Below, piece by piece: positions 33,878-47,500 of a DNA stretch of 64,000 nt. Below the pieces are notes generated by a model. It was not told the DNA's origin. It did not search any database and was given only the letters and a program-made list of their open reading frames with translations. This DNA is from Eublepharis macularius (lineage: Eukaryota; Chordata; Lepidosauria; Squamata; Eublepharidae): positions 158,416,676-158,480,675 of the forward strand of contig NC_072792.1 in NCBI RefSeq assembly GCF_028583425.1. The letters are read 5' to 3'. Made by a program: the position numbers and the translations under genes. Every line of letters starts with the position of its first letter. Within the stretch, counting starts at the first letter, position 1.

Positions 33878-36800
33878 CTAAATATGTTTTTGCTTTTTTT
33901 AGAAAAAAAAAGTTCAACATTCCATAAACAGCATAATTTGGAAAGTGTTTGGTGTTTGTGTATGCTGGACTAATGAGCTGGATGAGGGCAAGTAACTGAA
34001 GTTCAATACTGATAAAACAGAGGTGATAGCTGGGATCTTACTTTGTGAATGGCCTAATTTCTGAGAACAGGCTTAAGGTTTTACGTTGAATTACACATTT
34101 TCAATTCTTGTTTGCAGTTTTAGAGTGTTCTCTTTTAATTTTGCATTTTTTGAGGGGGGGCTGCTTAGAAAGTTTTGCTGTGGAACAGTATCAAAATTTG
34201 CTAAATAAAATATTAAGGTCCCACAAGATTTCTTCAGCCTCGCACAGGTAACTATATTTTTTGAAACCCTTTGGTTTTGTTGAGGGGTTACATGCTATTG
34301 AACTGTGCCCAAAATTTTAAATAGATGTGTATTTCATCTTATTCCTATTGATTGGGCAGTATGATAGCATTAAAGCTTAAGGCTCATCATTCACGGGATC
34401 CAGTATCAAAACTGAACAGAAAGAACATTGGATAAAATGAGCCAAGAACCAAAGGAACAATGAAGACAATCCATCACCCCAATCCTGCAAACTATTACAG
34501 CTCCTTGTTTCTGCCAGCATGTGCATAATTACTTAGATTGTTTCCTCCTACATTAATTTTATTCATCTATAGTACAGCTAATTGAAAACAATTAATTTAA
34601 ATTATAATTAATAGCTTGTCAGCTTCTAAATCCAGGGAAATAATTTTAAGCTGCAGAACGAGCCGATGCTTTATAAAATCTCTGTTGAATGAATTGTTTT
34701 AGATATGTAAAGATCAGGTAAGTTATCTTCTCCAGCCTGATACAACCTTTTGTGAAACTCATTTGCACTCTTTATGATTTTGTTTTTCCTTTAATTGAAG
34801 AGGTCACCGGAACCTGTCACTTAGAAAAGAGTAAACAAGTAAAATCAAATTATTGATTTCTTAAGTCTAAAAGCAATCTTGTTAGAACTAGAGATATAAA
34901 ATGAAAATTTTGAAGCCAGGGAAAAAAACCATCCCTTTTTTTTGAGAGGAGGTATAGACATTTTGGAGAATATAAAATACATGCAATAGTTACTGTCCTA
35001 TCAAACCTAAATAAATGTTACGGCTTTAAAGGCATGCTTTTATAACTCGGCATATAAAATTGCAGTCTTTTACATATTTATGGAATTTAAAATTTTTTAA
35101 ATGCTTTAGTTCTCTACAAGTGAAATTGCAAATATACCCAATACTTGATTGAGAACTGCAAGCTGATGCATCCTATGCTATGTTAGCATATGTATCTTAA
35201 TTTTTGCTGTCTGAAAAGTACAAAAAAATAAGAATTGAACAGAAGACACACAAGCTTTATGGTAAATAACATATATTATTTGATCAGAAAAAGATAACAC
35301 AATAAAATACTTAGATACGTAATTAAATTTAATAACATTAAAGCATTGAACTATTCAGTAGTGTATCAGTATACACATTATAGCATTTTAATTATGCACA
35401 AAATCAGTCACGTAAAAATAAACACATCGGCACCTCAGGTCTCCAATCAGGATCAGTTTCTAAAACGTGATTCTGAGCCTTCATTTTTATCCTCATGCAG
35501 CTCTTTGGAAACTTGAGGCTTGCACAAAGTGAAACGATTATATACTCTTTCACACCTTATAGGTGTAGAAATATATCTTAGATTTAATATCAGTATATGT
35601 CTACGGCATGCCCACCTTGTCTTTAAAAATATTTCACGCATTCTAAAATAGAAAATATTTCATGGGAGTTTTTTCCCCGCAGCACTCCCCGAAATTTCCA
35701 ATTTTTCCCTCACTTTCCCCTCCTGAATTTTTCCATCCCCACCCCCCATCCGGTGCCTTTGCATCTCAATCGAGAACTAATAGTGCAAACAATTCAAGTG
35801 AATTCTTACTCACTGCTTATTTATTGGAGGAAAAAAACTGTTGCTCTGAAAGAGACAGGAGAAATTTGCAAATATCAAGGTTTTCTGTTAATGTTTTTTC
35901 TTCTAAATGAACTGAAGGTTGGAGGGATAAGAGTTTGTGCTGGCTAGGGGCGGGGGGGGGGGGGAATTGCTTGAGTGTAAACTGTCTTGTGCCCAGCTAT
36001 TGATTTCTGTAATTGCCTTGACCTGTAATTTCATACTAGTGTTGTATATTTAAGGTAAATCTAATTTATGGTCTACTTTTGAAATTAACGTTTTCAAACT
36101 GATCTGGGTAAGAATTTTTTTTTTTTTTACATTATAGTACATCTTTCAAAGGCTAAAGGTGGATTATATGGGTATTATGATTCAGGGGCTAAACTTTTTA
36201 CACTTTCTATTCAACTGTTGTTGAAAACCACTAACCCACTAATGTAAGAAAATACATATTACTTACTCTTTTGTCTTTAAAAATCCATAAAATGCTTCTG
36301 CGATAAATAGGCTTTCCAGTTTGCTCTTGTAACATCATCTTCAGCATTTTAGTTGAAGTGCAGATACAGGTTTTGTGGATGGGGATATATTCTCATTTTT
36401 ATACTTTGCTAGGCTAAAACTTGGTAATCGTGCTGGTTTTTCTGTTACACCAGGATGTAAAAATTCTGAATAAAACCTAATATTCCTCTATCCAAGTATA
36501 TGGCATATTAAGATAATGTAATTCTTATAACACTTTATTCTTATAACAGTTTATTCAGTAGTCTTGTAAGGTAAATTCTGCTATCCAGGAATAAATCAAT
36601 TATTACTATTTTCATTAGTCTGCCTTCACTATGCAGTTAAATTCTGGTGTCCACTTGTTCTTAACTGTGTTGCTCTTGGTAGCTATGTTGCTATCCTCCA
36701 GCTCATACAGAGTTGTTAATATTTTTTTTAAAATAAAACTTATCCCTATCAAAATATGCAAATCCTTTTTGTACTCTGAAGTACTGGCTGAAAGGCATGC

Positions 36801-37119
36801 TTTTGTTGTATTTATGTACATTTTAAATTGAGGTCTCATCTCCAAGTAGTATATTTATTAATAGTCTTCTAAAAATTACTGTTAAAAGCTTTGTCACAAA
36901 AGAGGGCTCAAGTAACTGTAAGGAAGTACTATGTTTTCTGGTGCATCTGATTAGCCTGTTCAGGTTGATTTTTACATCAAACAGGATAGATTTATGCTTA
37001 TCTCAGCATAACTAACTTACATAGATTTAACTGATTGGGAAATTAGTATCACAAGTTAGTTTACATTCAAATACATATCAAGTCTTATTTGAATTTTGTA
37101 GATGGCTGGATAATTTTAA

Positions 37120-37215
37120 TTCCAGAGGGTTAGCTGTGTTAGTGTACTGTAGCAAAACAAAACAGAAGTTCAGTGGCATATGAGCTTTGATGAGTGTGCT
37201 CACTTCTTTAAATGC
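37120..37215. repeat. Dispersed reptile repeat (AGTTCAGTGGCATATGAGCT type)
   Basis: GGTTAGCTGTGTTAGTGTAC, AACAGAAGTTCAGTGGC, and GAGTGTGCTCACTTCTT occur in the order of a common sauropsid interspersed repeat, inverted relative to the 59.2-kb copy. Confidence 0.45.
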
Positions 37216-39682
37216 TGTCAAGAAGAAATCCTTCCCCCATTTAATGAGGAGAATTTCAGAAGGGGAGGGAGGAAATGGGAAAAGTTGGGGGCAGAGAGGG
37301 ATTTGATATGTATCCCATCATAAATTTTTCAGATATGATTCTCTGTGTAAGGGATTAGAATGTAATAGATTGTTGTTCATGATGATAAGAGAGGTCAGAG
37401 GTTCCAGCCTTTCTCATGGGTTATAATTAAGTAGGATAAACAACTAATCTAGGAAGACACATTCTGAAGCATAAGAAAATTGGTTATAGTATGATACTGC
37501 ATATTAAGAACAACCAAAAAAGTTTCTAAAAAGTGCATCCTGTCGGGCTATTGAAGTGAGTAAAGAAATCCCTGTTTAACCCAGGTTATTAAAAAGTGTT
37601 TAATTACTTGATGAGTTTATACTGTTGCAGATCTGAAAGTCACTGGTCTACAAAAGAAATCTGAAGGGAATACGCAACATGAAAGTGGTGCATTAGAACT
37701 CATCACCTCATCTTATGAAACAGTTTCTTCAAGGTCCTTTGCTGTGTTTGATTAAATCACTTCATTTTGAAACATTGATACAATTTTATAAAGTAAACTT
37801 GTAATAAATTCAGGTAACATTCTGCAAATATATATCCATATTTCTTTAAGTCCTGAGAGTAGTTGAAATGAGAGATGGATTTTGGGCGGACCAACAGTCC
37901 CTTCTGCCTCTGCCTTGACTTGCTTTGTACTGAACTGTTGCTCTCTGTTGTAAGAAATTTACACTTGGAGCCAGTATTACATAAGTAGAAACATAAACAG
38001 ATTTAGTTTGACTTGGCAAGATCTTGTGCAACACCTAGTGTTTTCCTATAGTGTTCAGAAATTGATTACATAAGATCTTATGCAAGTGGAAACTCAAGTG
38101 GGGATACAGCAACAGCCCAAATGGCTACCTCAGTCTATTCCTCGCATTTTTGCTTATGTTAGACCTCTAGCACAAGTGGAAATTTTGTGCTGAATCCAAC
38201 CCTTAATGTACTGTTACTAAATGTTGAATGTCCCTTTTCAGAGTCTTCTAGTCATTGGTGTGTCTTGGGTTTTATGTGCACTTAAGTTCCTGATTTTGTT
38301 GCTTTCTGTGGGAGTAGTTTAATGTGCTACCAAATTTCAAATAGGTATGTTAAATTTGTAATGTTTGATTTTTATATTAATTGTTATTTAGGACTTTGCA
38401 TTGAATCCAGCCATCTGTTAGTGGCATGTGCTGATAGGTGCAAATCTTCCCTGCATTATCCTTTCTAACTTCATGGGCTGCTGTGAGGAGGAGAAGACAA
38501 AATCACCACTTCCCCCTTTTCCATCAGCAGAGCTGCACTGATGGAAGAGAAATAAGGGAGCAATTTCGCCCCCTTTCCCCTCTTCTGTATAGCACAGCAC
38601 CTCATGTCTCATGCTCCAGGTCCCATCACTCCAGAATCAGCTTTCGTGAGCTTGGAAGTGACTGCTAGGTGAGGGGAAAACAAAGAAGATCTGCAGTCCT
38701 TGCACAAACACCCCTTGACCTTGTGCCAGTAGATTACTAGATCCAGTTCTACATGTGTGCTGAATACTAGCTTTCTAAGTCATGTGCAAGGTGCTAATGA
38801 CTTTGGACATGCTATTTAGTTTCTGAATCCCATTAAGATCTCTTTTCTTTATATTGTCATGTTCCATAGTGTGTTTTGTCTCTGTAACTTTTTCTTAAGC
38901 ACAATTCACAGTTGCATCGCGGGACATAATTGCCTCAAATTACATGTGGTTCCCAACTAGTAATATAGTAATCTTGTAAAAGGTATTAGATACTGTATAG
39001 CTTCCGATATAAAATTACCAAATATTTGAAACTGGAAAGGGAATGTGCCCCCCTTCCCCAGAAAAAAGGAATATGAAATGTATGCAGTACTTACTGCTTA
39101 GGCAGTACAAATCACATAATTTAATAGCATATAAAGTTCTATTTTTAAAAAATGATACCTAAAAGTTTAAATGCCTCAGTTTACTATGAGCTAAACTACA
39201 AGTATAAATAATGCTAAAGAGAGACCCTGCTGCACTTGTTTCTCCCTTAAGTGTATGTATCTTACTAATTGCCATGCGAGGGGGGGGGGCGAAATGAATG
39301 TTGAAAATAGAAAACGCATATCTTGTAGTGAAGAAAAGTATGTTATCTGCATAGAAATGGTCTAATTTATTCAAAATAAATTAGGGCTAACAGCATATTT
39401 GAATAAACTTTATAACATTAAACATTGAGCTTTTGAATGATGTACTTTGATGTACTTTGAATGATGCACTTTGTATGAGTTGTGGACAAAAGTAGTAACA
39501 TTGAAACAAGAAACAAATCCTTAAAATATTTATGCCTGAAGTTGACACAAGAATTATCATTACCTAATGCTGTAGATTGTATTACATAAAAATCTTCTTA
39601 CTGTACATTTTAAGTAATTCCTTGTCTTAAAGCATTTCAGACATTCCAAAATGAGTGTTTCATACGTTTCTGATCCTGCTAG

Positions 39683-39756
39683 GCTGATCCTGCACTGGGC
39701 AGGGGGTTGGACTAGATGGTTTGTATGGCCCCTTCCAACTCTATGGTTCTATGATG
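39683..39756 (+). repeat. CR1 LINE 3' terminus
   Basis: GGGGGTTGGACTAGATGG, CCCCTTCCAACTCTATGG and TTCTATGATG form the characteristic CR1 3' end with its ATTCTATGA-type tail. The copy is truncated to about 74 bp. Confidence 0.8.
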
Positions 39757-40555
39757 CTCAGTGCTCCGAATTTCCTATTGGAAAAGGTAAAGGGGGGGGG
39801 GCAGAATGTTGTGCCAGATTTTCCATTTTTTTCTACCCAGGCCTTCACATCTCTAGGCTGTTCGCTACTGAAAAATGCATTGTGTAGCTATGGTTTTTAA
39901 AAAGCTACACTGGAAGAAGCAGTGATTGTCGTAAAAGGTATTAATGACATGTTTTGATTTCCATAGGAGTGAAGACTGATTTCAGATACTAATTTATAAA
40001 TTTGACTATACCGTAATATAGATAATTTATCCTATAATTTTTGCCTAAATTTGAGAAGTACTGTACTACATAACATTAGGCGAATAGGAATTTTTAATTC
40101 CAGATCTTCACTTTTTACAACTAGAATCAATGGTTTTCAAATGGGTGCCATAATATGATGTACTTTGATTTTGGTGCATTTGTATTCTGTTTAATCATTC
40201 ATCAGGCCTTTAAATCTTTATCCAAATTGGTGTAGCCCCACTGAAATAATATATTTCTCCTTAATGATTTTCATGGTACCAAATGTGTGTGTATGTGCAG
40301 ATTTACATATGACAGTTTGCATGCGCACGCAGACACACCATTTTTTAAATAAAATCAGACTTCAGCAATTGGAACAAACCTCGATTTTTGGTAGTATATT
40401 GAAATGATTGTAGCTAAAAGTTTACTAATCTGATTTTGCAAATATAAAATGACATTAGTTTTATTACTTTTGTTAGATGCAAAAGGCAACACACACTATA
40501 AAATGGGAGGTGGTTTTGTGATAATATTGAATCTGATTAGACAAACTTACATGAG

Positions 40556-43555
40556 CAGCGCAATCCTGACGGCCTCTGTGGTAGTGGCAGCTAGCTGACA
40601 ATGCAAAAGCGGTGCCAACACCCTTTATCCTATTGACATTCCCCTGGGGGAGACCATAGTAACCCCATTAACACTCACCAGTTGGACAATCTGGACACTG
40701 CACTCAACAGAGGCATGTGGCCTGAGTAGTCCTTCCAACCCATAGGGGCTCCATGGCAGACAGGATACTCATCTGTGGTCTAAACCACATAACAACCTTC
40801 CCCTGAAAAAGTAAAAAATAGACAAAAAAAGACAGAGGCCAGGCCTGAATCCACAGGCCCACACCCACGATCAGCATCCTAACTACTGTGCCAGGAGGGT
40901 CAGTTCAAAGGAAGAATGGTTTTCAGGACTCCACTGCAGCCCTGACATCACCAGCCACATGAGGCCAGGCAGAGGCCATTACACAGACCAGCATGGCTCA
41001 GTGGAAGGACATTGAGAGCCAAATTAGAAGTGACGCCTGACATGTGGAAGACACACGTCAGTTTCCCACAAGTTTCCACTGAAAATGCAGTGAGGAACCT
41101 TTGCCAGGGAGAATCCTCCCTATCCCTGGCAGAAGTCCCTTCTCTAGGTATCTCATCTAGTCTGCTTGGCTCTCTTGCTGCTGCCAGTGTGCTCCCCTTG
41201 CTCCCCTAAATGAACTCAGGAGCCGAGCATGCTGGCAGCAGGGAGAGGGAGCTGCCGGCGAGATCAGCTCCCTGTCCCTCTCACCCCAGCCAGTGCACTT
41301 TGCTCCCGAGTGCAAAGGAGCAAGGGGAACGTGCTTTCTCTCACTGCTGCCAGTGCACTCCTCTAAATGCACTCAGGAGCCGAACAGACTAGATGATACA
41401 CCTAGAGAAAGAACCTCTGCCCCAGAAAGGGGGGGGAATCTCCCTCTTCTCCCTGACAGGTTCTTTCTCACTGCATTTCCCATGGAAACTTGCAGGAAAC
41501 TGACGCGTGTCCCCCACATGTCAAGCATCTCTTCTAGTGTGGCTCTGAGATAGCCTTTCCAGGTCTCTTGGTTCAATCCCCATATGGGAAAGGTAAAAGG
41601 CAGGCAAAAGCCTTGGATTGGAGCTGACGTTTTACCCCAGCAAACCACAGAAGAGGGAGAACAAAACAGCCCAACCAGTGGGCTATCCTGGAGCTCCGTC
41701 ATTTTGGCAGAGATATGGCTTATCAGATTCCAGCAGTGTATGGGGGGGGGGGAATCAGGACCCAAGGACTACCTCCCTTAGACCACCTGCCAAATACACC
41801 CTCAGACCACCTTCCAGCCTATTATGTAAGCTGCACATAGCAGCCAGCAGAAGGGGGCAGGGGTGCCAATTTTTAGGGTCAGCATTCAAGATGATACTGC
41901 TATGTTTTGCACCTGAACACAGCAGAAGTCCAGTGGCACCAGAAAGACCAGCTGTGATCTCACCATAAACATCCCATAATCAGAGCCCACCCCCTTGGAT
42001 GTGAGAGGTAGACAAAGACAGAGTTGTAGAATACCCCACATTTTATTAAACAACATATTGTGAAGAGGTCCAGTGAATTGAGCTGCAACTTCCTGTGCTC
42101 AGATGTCACTTGTGCTTTTGTGTGCTGATCCCAGCGGTCATGAGGAGACAGGCTGAGCTGTTCATATGCATGTGAGTGAGACAGACTTGCTGGTTGGAAC
42201 ACTGTTCATGGCAGGATGCTCCAGGGGCCAGGCTAGAACCAGTGACTGAGCAGAGTGGCAGGAACTGCGCTGGTTATGCTCCCACAACCTCTCTGCTGAA
42301 TTACCACCTGAACAGACACTAAAAAGAAACATGCAGAAATGGAAAATATTGATATGTGCCAGACACAACCATACCTGTGGGGCCTGGACAGGGTCTATGG
42401 TTCCACCCTATTGCGGTGGGGATTTCCATTTGCCAGGGAATTCCCCTAATGCACATGGTGAAGCCATCCAAATAACACTGATCCTGTAAGGAACTGCTCC
42501 ATAGCTACTCCATCTACTGCTGCATAGGACCCTAGTGTTGCAAGGCAGCGGCCCCATGGTTGCTTGGCCAGCTGATTTGTAGAACATAGTGGGGTAGTTG
42601 CCAGGCACCCCAAATCGCAGTTGTGCTGTCCCCCACCTTGGGGAGGTAGTGCCCTGGTAGAGGAGTATGCTGACAGCCCAATATGGGGCTGCAAGAATCC
42701 CTGCCCCCCATCATAGACTGATCAGTTGTCCCAGGTAAAAGTCCGTGGGAATATGTGCCATTGCATGATATGGGGCATGATGCTTGGTGAGCCTAGCTCA
42801 AGTTGCCCGATACGCACACACCACTAGCCTATGGTGTGGGAGCCAGCATTGCCAGAGTGGTGCCTGGGTTTGTGCAAATGAAACAGGATGCAGGTGTAGA
42901 CTTGCATACTGGGACACCTGGATTCCCATTGCTGCTCACCTGTCAGTGCATGGTTGCCCCTTTGGGTTGAACCTCTGGAGATAGGGTACCTGTCCTGTTA
43001 GGGTTCTAAAATATTAGACATGTTAGCTGGACATGGATTTTGCTCTCTCCCTTGGGTGTTAGTGCTAAGTGTTCCCCTCAGTGCCTCTTCCAGCACCCAA
43101 GTGCAATGCTGCATGCTGGAAGTTTGCCTGGCAGAGACTTCTGAGTCCGTGCCACATTGCCCTGCCTACTGAACCATGGGTCATCCTGACAGGTTTACAT
43201 AGAATTGGGAGGTTAAGCACTGCTGGGAAGCTGGGTGATTACTTGTGGTTGCAGCTGGCCTCCTGTGCTTTGCTGGGGCTTTTGGGTGAGGCTGCACCTG
43301 TAGAGGTGCATGGTCTTTTCTGTTATATGAGTGCCTATGGGCTACACAATGTTTTTTGATGGTGCAAGTGTCTGCTGGTTTGGGGGGGAGGCGTTCCCAG
43401 GTTGCAGTGGCTTAGAGAGCTGACATCTGTTACACCCCTTTCCCACCAGGGCACAAGGTGATCAAGATGCTACTCCAGTGTATCTCAGAGATATACAGCT
43501 GGAGCACCTCATCAGTTCTGCGTGTGCCTTTGCCTCCCACTTCAGGATTGCGCTG
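40556..43555. mobile_element. 3.0-kb block bounded by 14-bp inverted repeats, superfamily unknown
   Basis: CAGCGCAATCCTGA at 40556-40569 and TCAGGATTGCGCTG at 43542-43555 are perfect inverted copies. Between them the base composition is clearly GC-richer than the AT-rich flanks on both sides, and the change falls at these borders. No transposase-like domain could be read in any frame, the longest being 130 codons and repeat-derived. The immediate flanks (GAG on the left, TTA on the right) give no obvious target duplication. It may be a non-autonomous DNA transposon that itself took up other insertions, including the inverted structure at 41015-41546. Confidence 0.5.
41015..41546. repeat. Foldback-like inverted repeat pair nested in the 3.0-kb block
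   Basis: The left arm, about 41015-41200, and right arm, about 41360-41546, align as reverse complements: AGAGCC, then TAGAAG, CTGACATGTGG against CTTGACATGTGG, CGTCAGTTTCC, AAGTTTCCA, AATGCAGTGAG, TTCTCTAGGT and ATCATCTAGTCTG or CTCATCTAGTCTG. Identity is roughly 75-80 percent by eye. The spacer of about 160 bp holds further self-similar phrases (CACTCAGGAGCCGA and TGAACTCAGGAGCCGA). Confidence 0.7.
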
Positions 43556-43989
43556 TTAGTTAAAAGAATCTGTTATTTAAATCTGTTGGCACAATACCTG
43601 AATGTTAAGTAAAAACAAAAGAGTGCTCTTTTTTTGGTACCTAGATGATGTGAAGTCCCAACATGGGCAGATGATTTACAGCCAAGACTAAAGGGTGTCC
43701 TGTACCTTTTATATTAGCATAGCAGTGTTGAACCAGTACTGTTACAATTCAGGAATGACTTGTTGGTATGATTGCACTCTAAACAAAATACTAGCTTTCT
43801 TTTCCTCAAGACATTCTGCACTCAATTGTGATAGTTGAAGTAAAGTAATATTAAAATACGCTATAAAGATTTTGCACGTGTATAGAAATACTATTCTGAT
43901 TACATTGGAAAAATAACCTCTCTTCCATGTAAGTCTCAGAGGATAGACTTTTTGTATGTTCAAAGATACTAATTGAAATGATGGTTTGT

Positions 43990-44540
43990 TTTCAATCTTG
44001 TGTGCAGTCCCCCGTGGGCAAGCCTGCCGATTGCTAGGTTCTACAGCTAAAATTCCTCTAGGGGCTGCCTGTTTCCTCCCAGAGCTCATGTGTCGCCTGT
44101 TTCCTGGAGGGGCGAGTCCCTGGACCCTTAGTTCCTCTTTTGCTTCCCGTTGGAGAGGTTCTGCTTAGATAAACTTCTGTTGACTTTGTTCTTTGCTGAG
44201 ACAAACAGAAAAACAGGATGGCTGAAACAGCCGTATTCAAAAAATGCATTCAGTGCAGAACAAAAATGACTAAGACTGATGGGAACACACTTTGCCTCAT
44301 CTGTTTGAGAGAGGGACATAAGGTTAGCTCTGGCAAACATTGCCAGAGCGTCACTCCTAAGGCCAGAGCAGAAAGAACTACCAGGCTCAAGGCCACCTTG
44401 TGGGAACGGGCATTGTTGGCTGTGGACAGCCTATCTAAGAATCAGCTAAGTCCTCTGCCTTGGCAGAGCTCATCAACCAATGGGATCCAGCACTAGCAGT
44501 TGCTCCCTCTGAAGCTATAAACTTGAACAGACTTCCAAAC
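43990..44540 (+). mobile_element. DIRS fragment: terminal-repeat-like end and gag N-terminus
   Basis: The start (TGTGTGCAGTCCCCCGTGGG) resembles the layout of the left end of DIRS copy 2. From ATG 44218 a 92-codon frame reads MAETAVFKKCIQCRTKM, LCLICLREGH, CQSVTPKARAERTTR, matching the Cys-rich gag module of copy 2 but lacking one Cys of the last CxxC pair (KHCQ against CYHCQ). Similarity stops near 44,540. No RT or recombinase follows, so this is a 5' fragment of a related element. Confidence 0.65.
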
Positions 44541-47500
44541 TTTGTCTAGCTGACACGCCACTTACAAGTTTTTTGAAATACTGTAATTTTAGTGTACATT
44601 TTTGTTTTGTGCATATCTATGTATTAAAATATCCTTATTAGATCTTCAGGTATTTTTGAACAGATGGATATAAGATATAGGAGAATATGAATAACACTAA
44701 GCCATAAATCTCTACAGTGGCAAACAGCTTCTCCTTTCCCTGTCATCCTTGCATATTCATGGCATGGCTTAAGAAGTTATAGCTCCAGAAAGACTGTCCA
44801 AACCTGCTATTTCTATTTTGGAAGTGGGACTAGAACACTGGCCATATCCTGGTGACTGCTGCACTGCAAGGTAAGATGGAATAGACACAGAAAGGGGGAC
44901 ATGGATGATGGAGGGTCATTATGAGATACTGGAAAATGAATGAATTCTGAAAGTTCTTTTCATTATGCTGTTTTGACAAGGAGGCCGTGTAGATAATGCT
45001 CATGTTGAAGCAGTTTTGATACCCCCAGCTCACAGAAATATTAAAACAAAAACTCACCTCACTTCCTTTAAACATGTTGGATTTACAGGATTCTTCTTAA
45101 AGTACTCTTTACACTGCATTTTTTGTAAAATACTTGTATGCCTATCTTTCTCCTGAGCGTATTGGGGTCAAGGCATTCTGTGTGCATCTTTCTTACTGAT
45201 TGGTTTTCATCAGATTTGAAGGAGGTCATTGTAGCTGCCATGATGTGCTATTTGTAAGGTGGCGCTGTAGGCATTATTTGAAGATGTTTATTCTCCCTTA
45301 CTGAGGGTGTTCTCTAGATTAATCATTTCTGTACTCTACAACCATCAGAGTATCAGCATAACAGAATCAATCCATTTATTGTATTATTGCTATGTAAAAT
45401 ATGCATTTTTATTGGAAGTTTGATCTCATGAAAATTAGAAAAAAACCCACACCATCTACTCCAAATGTGTGCATTTTTAAAAGTCTTTATAAAAGAACTA
45501 CTTTTCTTGCTATCATTTTGATTTTTTTTCTAAATAATTAGCAAAAAAAATTGTTGGTACATAGCTATGCATTAGTTCAATTTAAAGAAACTATACAGAC
45601 TTGAGAGAAATGGGAATTTGGGGTGTGAAGAGATAATCAACTTTCAGGGGGGAAAGACACTTTTTTGAAGGTCTAGAAGGCATAAAAATCACAAATATTT
45701 TGTGGAACCACTGTATACTGATGCTCACTATTGTTTTGCCTGGAAGAAATGAAAATTGCATAGTACAATTAGTAGCAACTTGATATTCCATAGGTATCTT
45801 TCAGTCAACTTCAATAGGCTTGGAACTTGAACATAAAAGAGGACATTCTGGTTTTTGCTAGTTATTGGAGGCTACTTTTCCTCAGAGAAGTTTTAATACA
45901 AAGAAGAGTTTTGTGACTTACGACAGGATTATTTGTATTTGCCCATATTCCAAATCCTAAGTTAGAGTTGAATTTTTAAAAATCTAATTACCAAAATGGT
46001 TTGAGATACTATTATTGTAAACCTTTACATTTCCTACAGCTTATGAAACATCACAATTATGTATAGTTAATATAAAAGTTGCTTTCTGTCAAGATTTTTT
46101 CTTCTAGAAAAGAAATCACATTAACTCATTCTCATTTGATTCATTATTGATTAAATTCTCAAAGCTGTCCACTTTGCAAACACACATCTAAGACCAAACA
46201 ACACATTCTGGGAGGGGATACATGGTACTGTTGATCTGTATCTCAGATAATAACTGTTGGCGGATATTAAGACATCATGCCATCACATTAAGACTTCTGC
46301 ATCATTGGATGGGGATCGCAGGGGCACAGAGATTTTAATGAAATACCTTACTTCACCACCCCCACTACACCTTACTGGGAAGATGAATCAATTACCTCAT
46401 ATTGTGTAGTTTGGGCGTCAGTGCTTGTGCATGTCTGGCAAGTCAAGAGTATAGGTCTGAGATTGTATGATAGACCTATGAGGACTTCTTTCAGTCAGGC
46501 ATGCCACAACTTCCTATGGCAACTGCTTGTTGACTACCCATGATGTAATTTTTAAAACGTGGTGCTCTTCATTGTCAATAATGTTGTCTGTTACCTTCTA
46601 TTAGGAATACAACATCTGACCAGTATACAGTCAGGAACTGCATCTCTGAGGATCATTTTTCTTGGGGGTTCACACTTGTAACCTTTTCTCCCTGAAATAA
46701 CTGAGCGAGAAGAAATGCATAGACATACCAGGCATGAAGATGTTTTTAAATGTATAAACTGGGAGATGTTCTAGTTGTAAAGTGATGCCTTCTCCTGATC
46801 ATGGCGGCATAAAGTTCACAACAGTGGAACAACCTTTTCTCCTCAACTGTGGTGGAATTTGAAACTGAACTTTAACTAAATATACTGTTGAGAGGCATTT
46901 TTTAAAAAAACTTGTTTCAACTTATTCCTTTGTCTTTAGAATAAGTTGAAATACACGTTGAAGTGTTAAGTAGCTCTGTTTTATACAGTAGTAACAGTTG
47001 TAGTGCTTATCACTAAAATTCTGAATGAAAGATTGGGACCTGAAACTGAAAGTGACATGTACAAGAAAAGTCAGGCCTTGGTCATGTTTCTGTGTTCCTC
47101 ATACTCACTATGGAATTTCTTAATGAAGAGCTTCAACAGTGTTTTAAGTGGATTTTGTTGTCTTCGGGAGCTTCTTGCAAGTGTATCCTGTAAATCAGCA
47201 TACAATAATATATGTTTGGAGTGTTTCCCTATAATACCTTGTGAAATGAAAAGTAGCTTGTGAAGAATACGCGCCTGTCACTTTATAAATAATGTGGGCT
47301 CAAAATGTAGGGCTGGGAAAAATGGCGAGTAAAACATTCCTTACTAGGTTCTATATCATTTCTGTTTACATGTTAATTAGACCAAAATTGTGCATTGGTA
47401 AGCTTCACTTAAGTTACTCAGTATTCTGGAAACAAATTTAAAACTTATGTTTCAGAATACCCTTTAAAATTGTTGATAGAAAACAACAGAAAATGATACT

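Larger units (their letters stand above)
33429..39680. other. Long AT-rich intergenic stretch
   Basis: The stretch holds the G/C-rich hairpin at 33827-33877, a dispersed repeat at about 37,120-37,215, homopolymer G runs near 35,948 and 39,282, and short tandem phrases (TTCTTATAACA twice near 36,525-36,555; GATGTACTTTG repeats near 39,438-39,475). I found no exons on either strand. Confidence 0.5.
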
